Source: Pseudomonadota bacterium (GTDB lineage: Bacteria > SAR324 > NAC60-12). From it: 17,467 nucleotides of DNA. Under the pieces are notes generated by a model. That model was not told the origin of the DNA. It saw nothing but the letters and a program-made list of their open reading frames with translations, and made no database searches. Of this stretch, positions 1 to 6,479 are shown in pieces. Location of the stretch: the NCBI GenBank assembly GCA_014381795.1, contig JACNKY010000219.1, positions 1 to 17,467 on the forward strand. The letters run 5' to 3'. The position numbers and the translations under genes were made by a program. The first letter of the stretch is position 1, and each line of letters opens with the position of its first letter.

Positions 1-2
1 TA

Positions 3-605
3 GCGGCTGATGTCGGTAGTTCTGTTTATAATGTATACTCTTGGACCAGCATAAATACTATAGGTATAGCAGTCGATGGCGTGGAGATCTATCCACTTTT
101 TAATAATGTCTTGTTGGCGTCTGTTGAAAAAGGAGAAGTAACACAATCCGGTATTCATGTAGGACAAGGAATGGGTTTGCACTGGCACGGTGATGGTCAT
201 TCAGCAAATGGGAACAAAATGAACATTTATAACCTTAGAGACTATACTGGGAGTCACCCACCTTTGATTGGCTTTGGTAATGATGGCTTAGCGTTGTACG
301 GAAAGTATGAATCTGCCTATTCTACGATGGACGGTTACAGTACTGCGATAGACGGCTTTGGCGGGCATGAACATGATGGTTATAATTATCATTATCATGC
401 ACATACAATGGCAAGTAGCACATTACAAGCAATTTCAGGATATTCTGGCACCGCAACTTATACTGTAGCTGTATTAATGAAGGGAGCCTGGGCAGGTTTA
501 ATTAATGATATCCCAGAATTCTGGAACGTTGATAATCCTAATACAAGTGGTGGTCAACAAAATAAGTACGTAGGGCATAAAGATTACGCATCTTACACTC
601 CATAA
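3..605 (+). CDS. YHYH-domain protein, 5'-truncated by the window edge
   Basis: The frame is open from the first complete codon at position 3, so the real start lies outside the window. The GTG at 81 is an internal Val in the stretch 'AVDGVEIYPLFNN' and not a start. About 200 residues are visible. They include a His-rich segment (HWHGDGH, about residues 60-66), a G-x-DGxxxYG motif (FGNDGLALYG), and the family signature YHYH at about residues 129-132 in the context HEHDGYNYHYHAH. These match the YHYH protein family (Pfam YHYH), whose function is not established. The dense histidines suggest metal binding, which is inference. It has one YHYH motif where the two downstream relatives have two each, so it belongs to a different subgroup. 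It heads a same-strand cluster of related envelope proteins and is probably exported like them, although its N-terminus is not visible. Confidence 0.85.
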   Translation, partial: AADVGSSVYNVYSWTSINTIGIAVDGVEIYPLFNNVLLASVEKGEVTQSGIHVGQGMGLHWHGDGHSANGNKMNIYNLRDYTGSHPPLIGFGNDGLALYGKYESAYSTMDGYSTAIDGFGGHEHDGYNYHYHAHTMASSTLQAISGYSGTATYTVAVLMKGAWAGLINDIPEFWNVDNPNTSGGQQNKYVGHKDYASYTP

Positions 606-790
606 ATTTGAGCGTACTTCTTGAGCAGAGTCGAAAGAGAGTTGAAAGCGGATGTATTCATAAACATCCCTTCTGCTTCCCTTCGACAGGCTCATGGCAT
701 TGCACTCAGGGTACCGGCACCGGGGACGGTTTTTAGCGATGGCCAAAAGGGTGTGTTTTCGAAGCCATTAACTAATAATCTAATAATATC
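606..790. repeat. Intergenic region with inverted GAGC/GTCGAA repeat (REP-like)
   Basis: This 185-bp gap holds two copies of one motif in opposite orientation. One is at about 620-637 (TTGAGCAGAGTCGAAAG). The other is at about 679-697 (CCCTTCGACAGGCTCATGG), whose reverse complement contains GAGC-CT-GTCGAA. Together they form an imperfect inverted repeat around a spacer of about 40 bp. A related copy lies at about 2689-2712. Motifs of the type TTCGACnnnGCTCA are familiar as short interspersed extragenic repeats in many genomes. No promoter or terminator is evident. Small open frames here have no coding features. Confidence 0.5.
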
Positions 791-793
791 TTT

Positions 794-800
794 AAGGAGG
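794..800 (+). promoter_or_regulatory. Strong Shine-Dalgarno of the first YHYH lipoprotein
   Basis: AAGGAGG lies 4 nt before the ATG at 805 and 7 nt before the ATG at 808. The second ATG has the better spacing, so translation probably starts at 808. Confidence 0.75.
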
Positions 801-804
801 AGCC

Positions 805-1830
805 ATGATGAGTAAATCAAATTTCGCAAACATTATTTTTTTAAGTGTCCTTAGCGTCACTTTATTTTTAGTTTCCTGTTCAACGGAAGAAGATGAGAAA
901 CTTCCTCCAATTTCTTCATCTTCCGGTGCCTCATGCAGTACTGCAACAACAACATGTGGTGGTACAGATAATTTAACTAATATCCCTAGTGCATATCTCA
1001 CAGCACTTACAAAATACACGACTGTTAACAGCACTTATTTGGTCAATGTTTGTACTGAAGATACGGATAGTGATGGAACTGCGGATTACATGGTTGTAGA
1101 ATCATCAAACAGGCCTGAACACAAATCTTATTATTGGCAAGCGACTAATGCGCTATACGAAGCATTCACCTTTGCTACAAATCTTTATAAATATGCCGTA
1201 ACCAAAACAGCCGCAGGATATACTGGCACACCAGCGTCAGCAGGTCCAAACATGATTTATGAACAATGTATTACCATGAAAATGCCACTCACCCCTGCTT
1301 CAGCCTCAACCAAGTCAGCAACTGACTTCAGCACCATGGGCTTAGCGTTAAACGGAGTTTCTTTCTTTAATGAAAACGCCGCACCGCCAGATGAGATTAC
1401 CGATGAACTCTTCACCTTTGATCAATGTTCCGGTCACCCTCAAAATACTGGATTGTATCATTATCACGTTGATCCTGTCTGCTTGATTAGAGATTTGGGA
1501 GGCAGCGTTACTGATAACAGTTCAACGGTCAGTGGTACAACTTACTCATGGATCGAAGATAACGGTACAAATGGAGGATTACTCGTAGGATTCCTCATGG
1601 ATGGATTTCCTGTATATGGACCGGTTGGAGACAATCATACTGATTCCGATAATGCGTCAACTCCAAGTATTGATGAATACAATGGTCATACTCATAACAC
1701 TACAGAATTTACAAGTGGTACATACCACTACCATGTTAAAACTGCAAATATAGGCGGAACTAATAGTACAGTCTTCTGGATTACAAATGCTAAATTCTAT
1801 GGGACACCCGGCTCAGTAACAGTCCGCTAA
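805..1830 (+). CDS. YHYH-domain lipoprotein (paralogue A)
   Basis: This is a predicted exported lipoprotein of about 341 residues. The N-terminal hydrophobic segment ends in the lipobox LVSC (Cys25), followed by a Ser/Glu-rich linker. A loop DTDSDGTAD (residues 86-94) resembles Ca-binding DxDxDG loops of the EF-hand or thrombospondin-3 type. Two signature motifs follow: YHYH at 218-221 (TGLYHYHVDPVC) and at 307-310 (SGTYHYHVKT). Between them is LMDGFPVYGP (264-273), the DGxPxYG element shared by the family. Conserved cysteines (83, 155, 208, 226) may form disulfides. The whole mature part aligns with the protein at 2812-3846 almost end to end, so the two are tandem paralogues. Start: tandem ATGs at 805 and 808, the second better placed for the AAGGAGG. 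The function of the family is unknown; metal or calcium binding is inference from the His and Asp clusters. Confidence 0.88.
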   Translation: MMSKSNFANIIFLSVLSVTLFLVSCSTEEDEKLPPISSSSGASCSTATTTCGGTDNLTNIPSAYLTALTKYTTVNSTYLVNVCTEDTDSDGTADYMVVESSNRPEHKSYYWQATNALYEAFTFATNLYKYAVTKTAAGYTGTPASAGPNMIYEQCITMKMPLTPASASTKSATDFSTMGLALNGVSFFNENAAPPDEITDELFTFDQCSGHPQNTGLYHYHVDPVCLIRDLGGSVTDNSSTVSGTTYSWIEDNGTNGGLLVGFLMDGFPVYGPVGDNHTDSDNASTPSIDEYNGHTHNTTEFTSGTYHYHVKTANIGGTNSTVFWITNAKFYGTPGSVTVR

Positions 1831-1886
1831 CTCAGGGTTTGTAAAGCGGCTCTGGCAAGTATTCAATGTAAATTCAAAACAGAAAA

Positions 1887-2603
1887 GTGAACTTAATTAA
1901 AATTATAGTAATTCTAAACTTACTCTTGTTTACAAGCAGTTGTATAACTAAGAAAAGACCGCGAAAACCAGTTCAAAAAGTAGTGACTGTCGAAGTTCAG
2001 GGTACTTCCGGAGAATTAACTATCAAAGGTGAGGTATGGGCAGATAACTGGTTTGCGTTCTATTCCGGCAGCAGCTTAATTATTGAAGACTCAGTGCCTA
2101 TCACAACTGAGCGTTCATTTAATGCCGAATCATTTATTTTTAAAGCAGATTATCCTTTAAGCTTAAATTTTATTGTAAAAGACTTCAAAGAAAATGATAC
2201 TGGACTGGAATATATAGGCAGTTCGAGACAACAGCTGGGTGACGGTGGTTTTATAGCTCAATTTACAGATCTCAAAACAGGTGAAATTATTGCTGTTACG
2301 GATTCAGACTGGAAGTGTAAAGTTATTCATGAAGCGCCTTTAGATACCTCATGCGCCAATGAATCAGATCCTCAAGCCGGTAAAGCACCGTGTGAATATA
2401 CTGCTCAGGAAGAACCTGAAAATTGGCAAGAAAGTGATTATGATGATAGTTACTGGAAAAACGCCACAACTCATGCAGAATCTTCAGTAAGACCAAAAGA
2501 TGGTTACGAGCAGATAAATTGGGATAAAAATTCTAACTTGATCTGGACAGACAATTTAGTAACTCATAATACTATCTTGTGCAGGATACAAATAAAGCAG
2601 TGA
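1887..2603 (+). CDS. Small lipoprotein with galactose-binding-like beta-sandwich features
   Basis: This 238-residue protein starts with GTG; an in-frame stop lies just upstream, so no ATG is available. The N-terminus is a short hydrophobic signal ending in a plausible lipobox (TSSC, Cys19), followed by a basic stretch (KKRPRKP). The rest looks like beta-sandwich sequence: WADNWFAFYSG at about 51-61, then a C-terminal half with SDWKC (140-144), cysteines at 156, 169 and 232, and EPENWQESDYDDSYW (176-190). The pattern W...DDSxW occurs in galactose-binding-like, F5/8-type jelly-roll domains of carbohydrate-active proteins. I do not recognise a named family with certainty. It lies between two YHYH lipoproteins on the same strand, about 55 bp after the first, so it is probably part of the same envelope system, perhaps as a carbohydrate- or surface-binding component. 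The ribosome binding site is weak. Confidence 0.75.
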   Translation: MNLIKIIVILNLLLFTSSCITKKRPRKPVQKVVTVEVQGTSGELTIKGEVWADNWFAFYSGSSLIIEDSVPITTERSFNAESFIFKADYPLSLNFIVKDFKENDTGLEYIGSSRQQLGDGGFIAQFTDLKTGEIIAVTDSDWKCKVIHEAPLDTSCANESDPQAGKAPCEYTAQEEPENWQESDYDDSYWKNATTHAESSVRPKDGYEQINWDKNSNLIWTDNLVTHNTILCRIQIKQ

Positions 2604-2811
2604 AAACGATTCGCGGGTAGTTCTATAAACCGTTCGCTGAGGCGGAGGCTGCGCGGATGGCGAAGGAGTATTTCGGACTTGATTCAGGTTTCGACTCCGC
2701 TCAACCAGCGGATGGTGAAAGTTTAAGTTATTTCGTAATTACTTGAACAAGAAAATTTTAGAGGTTTATCTAATTAATATCTAAGTTAACTACTTAAGCA
2801 AAAATGCAAAT
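2604..2811. repeat. Intergenic region with REP-like GTCGA repeats and a small hairpin
   Basis: This 208-bp gap is GC-richer than the genes around it. It carries TTTCGACTCCGCTCAA at 2689-2704, a relative of the repeats at 620-697. A small perfect hairpin lies at 2696-2712 (TCCGC, 7-nt loop, GCGGA). A partially complementary GCTGAGGCGGA stretch lies at about 2636-2646. No T-run follows, so I do not call a terminator. The last 80 bases are AT-rich and presumably hold the start signals of the next gene, but I cannot assign a promoter. Confidence 0.4.
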
Positions 2812-3846
2812 ATGAGAAATATCAGAATATTATTGCTAAGCATATTTACTCTCAGTTTAGTTGGTTGTGAAACAATGTCTAATGGTAAGCACAGGATGAA
2901 AGGAGAACGGGGTAAAAAACATGATAGAGGAAGAGGGGGAAAACACGAAGGAAAAAAGGGCAAAAGGGAAACTGTTTCTTCAGTGTGTAATGGCAAAAGC
3001 GATTTGAGTAAAGTGCCGGACAACTATTTATCCGCCATGATAAAATACACAAAGCTCAATCAAGAGTATCTTATATATGTTTGTACAGAGGATAGTGATG
3101 GAGATGGAAAACCGGAGTTCATTGTAGTTGAATCTACGGGCCGGCCAGAGCATAAATCAGTCTATTATGACTCTTCAAACAAATATTATGAAGACTATGA
3201 TTATAATAACAACATCCACAAATTTGCTGCAGTATACGAGGAGCAAACACCACGCAGAGCAGGCCGGAATACAATCGAGGAGCAAACCCTCATCTTAAAA
3301 ATGCCGATCCAGCCGACGGCTGCAGCTAATAAAACTAAAACAGACTTTGGTGCGATGGGAATCGCCTTAAACGGAGTCTCATTATTTAACGAAAATGCTG
3401 CACCAGGAGATGAAATCACTGACGAACTTTTTACTTTTGATCAATGCTCTGGACACCCGGAAAATCGGGGTACGTATCATTATCACGTTGACCCTGTTTG
3501 CCTGATTCAAAAATTAGGCGGAAAAGTGAATGAAGTGTCAAAAACAGACTCCGGAACTACATACAATTGGCTCGAAGATTCAGGCGACAACGCAGGTCTG
3601 CTCCTTGGCTTTCTCATGGACGGCTTCCCAGTATACGGTCCTATCGGCAATGGAGAAAAAGATTGTAAAGCTAACGCTGTTCCTGCTATTGACGAATACA
3701 ACGGTCATCTGCACTGCACTGCAGATTTCAGCAACGGGAATTACCATTATCATGTAAAAACTGCAATTCAGGGTGGAAAAAATAGTCCTGTATTTTGGAT
3801 TACAAATAATTATTATTATGGAGAACCTGGTTTAATCGGACAGTAA
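2812..3846 (+). CDS. YHYH-domain lipoprotein (paralogue B)
   Basis: This 344-residue paralogue of the protein at 805-1830 has lipobox LVGC (Cys19). Residues 25-53 form an extremely basic linker rich in Lys, Arg, Gly and His, where paralogue A has an acidic and Ser-rich one. The globular part then follows the same order: DSDGDGKPE loop (94-102, Ca-binding-like), RPEHKS, the segment MGIALNGVSLFNENAAPGD, first YHYH at 222-225 (RGTYHYHVDPVC), LMDGFPVYGP (269-278), and second YHYH at 311-314 (NGNYHYHVKT). It has one extra cysteine pair (285, 302) near the second motif that A lacks. The ATG at 2812 is the only sensible start; a nearby ATG at 2804 runs straight into a stop. The Shine-Dalgarno is poor. 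It is probably a surface or periplasmic lipoprotein; its biochemical role is unknown. Confidence 0.87.
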   Translation: MRNIRILLLSIFTLSLVGCETMSNGKHRMKGERGKKHDRGRGGKHEGKKGKRETVSSVCNGKSDLSKVPDNYLSAMIKYTKLNQEYLIYVCTEDSDGDGKPEFIVVESTGRPEHKSVYYDSSNKYYEDYDYNNNIHKFAAVYEEQTPRRAGRNTIEEQTLILKMPIQPTAAANKTKTDFGAMGIALNGVSLFNENAAPGDEITDELFTFDQCSGHPENRGTYHYHVDPVCLIQKLGGKVNEVSKTDSGTTYNWLEDSGDNAGLLLGFLMDGFPVYGPIGNGEKDCKANAVPAIDEYNGHLHCTADFSNGNYHYHVKTAIQGGKNSPVFWITNNYYYGEPGLIGQ

Positions 3847-3985
3847 AGTCCGAAATTATATGCCTGGAGAAGAGTTTTAAACTATTCCGAAAATGCCCCA
3901 TCGCGGCAGATCCATTTTCAACAACTCATGCTCCAGCTTCGGTTATAGTTCATAATTAATTGATGTAATTAAAAGTTATACCGAA

Positions 3986-5137
3986 ATGATCTATAATTAT
4001 CATTTTTATAAATACACATTAATATTATTATTTTTAAATATTAATGTGTTTTTACTACCTGTAATTTCTTCAGCACATTCTGAGTGGCCGGCTAAAACAT
4101 CGATATATTCAGAATCGAAAGGTACTTTTCGTGTTGAAATTGAAACTAACTTAGAAAACCTGCTGATTGATATTAAAAACATATCTGCTGATGACAATGA
4201 TTTAATATTTACTGAGAATTATAAAGAATTAAGAAATCTAGCAGCAAATCAATTGAAGGACATATTTTTGAGTGTTTCAACTAAATTCTTGAATTCAATT
4301 GACATACGTTTTGATAAAATACCCGCCAAATTATCTATACGTGAAATCAATATCATAGAGAACTTGAATCTTAAGGAAGCTCGTAAGAGTGTCTTGATAT
4401 TAGCAGTAAAAGCTCCAGCTACTGCTATGAATATGGAGTGGAGTTGGCCTGAAAGTTTTGGAAGTAATGTCATCAGGACAATGGACAAAAATGGGAAAGC
4501 CTTTAGATCCGTTTGGTTTAGAAAATCTCCAAGCAGCCCGCCTTTGCACTTAGCTGGGATGCCTGGTAAGAACTTTATAAGTAGGTTTTTAGCTTATCTG
4601 GAAATTGGATTCAGTCACATTATACCGAAAGGCTTTGATCACATAATATTTGTGCTGGGAATATTTTTACTTAGTACAAATTGGAAGATAATGTTGGCTC
4701 AGGTTACCTGCTTCACAATAGCACATAGTATTTCACTGGCATTAAGTATCCTTGGAATAATAGCCTTACCTGAAAGGATTGTTGAACCATTAATTGCACT
4801 TTCTATTGTATATGTTGGCCTAGAAAATATTTTCACATCAAAACTTACTATATGGCGGCCATTGCTGATATTTTTATTCGGTTTACTGCATGGTCTGGGT
4901 TTTGCTGGAATTTTGTTCAGGGTTGGTATTCCAGAAGGGTACTTCCTTGAAAGTCTATTAGCTTTCAACTTAGGTATAGAAGCAGGTCAGATATTTGTGA
5001 TTGGAGTTGCTTACTTTGTCTTTTATTATTATTTCCATAAAAAATTATACTACAAAAATTATGTAGTAATTCCAGGATCAATTGCAATCTCTTGTATTGG
5101 TCTCTGGATGCTTTATGAACGAACATTTATTTATTGA
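3986..5137 (+). CDS. HupE/UreJ_2-family membrane protein
   Basis: This is a 383-residue protein with a signal peptide (hydrophobic 10-29) probably cleaved after Ala30, which would leave His31 at the mature N-terminus. Then come a periplasmic beta-rich domain (about 31-195) and a polytopic C-terminal membrane domain (about 197-380) with roughly six or seven helices. The membrane part has the hallmarks of the HupE/UreJ_2 family: GFSHIIPKGFDHIIFVLG (208-225, His211 and His219), AHSISLALS (His247), FGLLHGLGFAG (298-308, His302) and FNLGIEAGQ (Glu332). HupE/UreJ proteins are associated with nickel or other metal handling; the substrate of the _2 branch is not settled. It follows the YHYH lipoproteins on the same strand after a 139-bp gap and is even more AT-rich than they are. 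A role as the inner-membrane partner of the YHYH proteins is inference from neighbourhood only. Its distal neighbour is convergent (hemE). Confidence 0.88.
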   Translation: MIYNYHFYKYTLILLFLNINVFLLPVISSAHSEWPAKTSIYSESKGTFRVEIETNLENLLIDIKNISADDNDLIFTENYKELRNLAANQLKDIFLSVSTKFLNSIDIRFDKIPAKLSIREINIIENLNLKEARKSVLILAVKAPATAMNMEWSWPESFGSNVIRTMDKNGKAFRSVWFRKSPSSPPLHLAGMPGKNFISRFLAYLEIGFSHIIPKGFDHIIFVLGIFLLSTNWKIMLAQVTCFTIAHSISLALSILGIIALPERIVEPLIALSIVYVGLENIFTSKLTIWRPLLIFLFGLLHGLGFAGILFRVGIPEGYFLESLLAFNLGIEAGQIFVIGVAYFVFYYYFHKKLYYKNYVVIPGSIAISCIGLWMLYERTFIY

Positions 5138-5160
5138 ATACTATTCTCTGCTCGAATCGA

Positions 5161-5185
5161 GCTAATTCCGGAAATCCGGATTAGC
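5161..5185. other. Hairpin between convergent genes
   Basis: GCTAAT-t-CCGG and CCGG-ATTAGC form a 10-bp stem with one bulged T around an AAAT loop. It lies 24 bp after the HupE/UreJ_2 stop and 62 bp from the hemE stop. It could serve as a bidirectional 3'-end structure, but neither strand has a T-run after it, so a classic Rho-independent terminator is not supported. Confidence 0.45.
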
Positions 5186-5246
5186 GCATGCTTCGAATTA
5201 CTAAAACACCCAGCTTTTCACGTACACCGAGCCCCTCAGACTTGAA

Positions 5247-6278
5247 CTAAATTTTTCCCAGTTCTTTAGCAACATTCACAAAATGCTGTACATTCTCAAA
5301 AGGTGTGTGTGCCAGCAAGCCGTGATTGAGGTTAAGGATGTGGTTTTTTCTACCACTTTGTGCAAAACATTTCCGGACAGCTTGAGTAATTTCCGCCTTA
5401 GTTCCGTCTGCTAAAATTTTATTATCAACATTACCCTGGAAAATCATTTCCGGAGCCTGTTTTTGAGCATCCTCGAGATCAATACAATTCCCAACACTTA
5501 AGACTGACGCTCCACTCTGCAGCATCAAATCGAGATGTGCTGACTCCTTGGTAAACAGGATTGAAGGAGCAGATGTTGACAATGCACTGAAAATTTTCTC
5601 ATGAGTCGGCTGCACAAACCTTTTATAAATCTCTAATGGAATTACATCCGCAAATGATTCAAATAATTGCACTGCATGCGCTCCAGATGCAATTTGGAAA
5701 TTGAGATAATCCACTGTCATTACAGTTAACCACTCGAGTAATGCTTGAGTTATTTCTGATTGTTCTTCTATAAATGCCAAAACTTCTGCAAGCTTCTGAT
5801 TTGGGCTGCGTCCGGCAATCATAAAAAACGCGAGTGACATGGGAGAGCCGGCAAAGCCGAGCACCGGTAATTCTCCTTCGAGTTCAGTATTCAGTCCTTT
5901 GAGTATTTGAGAGACACTTTGCAAATCTACTTCGGGATCAAACGCTCGCAGTGCTTTTACCTGGGAGATAGTACGCACCGGTTTTTCCAGAATTGGTCCC
6001 GGTGCAAAGTGAAATCCTGCTCCCGCAGGAGTGAGCGGAGTTAGAATATCCTGAAACATGATGATTGCGTCCACTCCAAGTCGTTTTGGTAGCAATGATA
6101 TTTTGATCGCAATTTCCGGATCCGCAAAGAGTTTTTCCAGGGATCGTCCGTCATTCTTTTTAAGTTGATTATATTCAGGATCTGTTCTGCCGGCCTGCCG
6201 CATCATCCAAACCGGTACACGATCAACCGGTAGGTGATTTAAGACTCTCAGCAATCTGTCATTTTTGATTACAGCCAT
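5247..6278 (-). CDS. hemE: Uroporphyrinogen decarboxylase
   Basis: This enzyme decarboxylates the four acetate side chains of uroporphyrinogen III to coproporphyrinogen III in haem synthesis; it is cytosolic and cofactor-free. The protein has 343 residues, the usual length. It shows the first signature PVWMMRQAGR (22-31; the two arginines bind substrate carboxylates), the catalytic-type Asp in MFQDIL (Asp77), the second signature GFAGSP (142-147), a Ser in LFESF (about 209) and the C-terminal His in LNLNHGLL (about 319). In most family members the second signature continues PWTLxxYM; here it reads PMSLAFFM, so the Tyr equivalent to human Tyr164 seems to be Phe. The gene is a single unit, convergent with the HupE/UreJ_2 gene and divergent from the ATPase gene. 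Start: ATG at 6278, with a weak GGAA upstream. Confidence 0.95.
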   Translation of the reverse strand: MAVIKNDRLLRVLNHLPVDRVPVWMMRQAGRTDPEYNQLKKNDGRSLEKLFADPEIAIKISLLPKRLGVDAIIMFQDILTPLTPAGAGFHFAPGPILEKPVRTISQVKALRAFDPEVDLQSVSQILKGLNTELEGELPVLGFAGSPMSLAFFMIAGRSPNQKLAEVLAFIEEQSEITQALLEWLTVMTVDYLNFQIASGAHAVQLFESFADVIPLEIYKRFVQPTHEKIFSALSTSAPSILFTKESAHLDLMLQSGASVLSVGNCIDLEDAQKQAPEMIFQGNVDNKILADGTKAEITQAVRKCFAQSGRKNHILNLNHGLLAHTPFENVQHFVNVAKELGKI

Positions 6279-6479
6279 ATTTCCGTATAAAATTTCTGTT
6301 TTATGATTTAAGGATTTTAATAAGAAGCGCTTTTAAACGCTCTCCAGAATAATTTATTTAATTAAATTTGACAGAAATCCAGGAGCTTTAAAGCAGAAAT
6401 TCTCTGGACACTTCAGGACGCTTGCTCCACCATAGAAGCATCATATTATTTTTTTAAAACGAATTTATAACATTATTCA
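6279..6479. promoter_or_regulatory. Divergent promoter region between hemE and the ATPase gene
   Basis: These 201 AT-rich bases separate two outward-facing genes, so both promoters should lie here. A plus-strand TTGACA begins at about 6369, but no good -10 lies 16-18 nt after it. TTATAA at 6465-6470 is only 9 nt before the ATG at 6480, and no Shine-Dalgarno precedes that ATG, so the ATPase mRNA might be leaderless. A near-palindrome AGCGCTTTTAAACGCT and a perfect GCTTTAAAGC are also present. None of these is strong enough for a firm call. Confidence 0.3.

Noticed and set aside
81..605. GTG at 81 as the start of the first YHYH gene
   Set aside because: The frame is open to the window edge with family-like sequence (VDGVEIYP), so this is an internal Val.
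498..1034. Small reading frames around the first intergenic repeat and antisense to the YHYH lipoprotein
   Set aside because: They run through repeats or oppose a well-supported gene, and lack plausible products.
3862..3933. Imperfect inverted repeat (CTGGAG...CTCCAG) in the gap before the HupE/UreJ_2 gene
   Set aside because: The loop is long (about 45 bp) and the arms are interrupted; no functional reading is supported.
5161..5185. Rho-independent terminator between the HupE/UreJ_2 gene and hemE
   Set aside because: The hairpin is real but no T-run follows on either strand.
6369..6400. TTGACA as the -35 of the ATPase gene promoter
   Set aside because: No acceptable -10 lies at 16-18 nt, and the distance to the gene is long.
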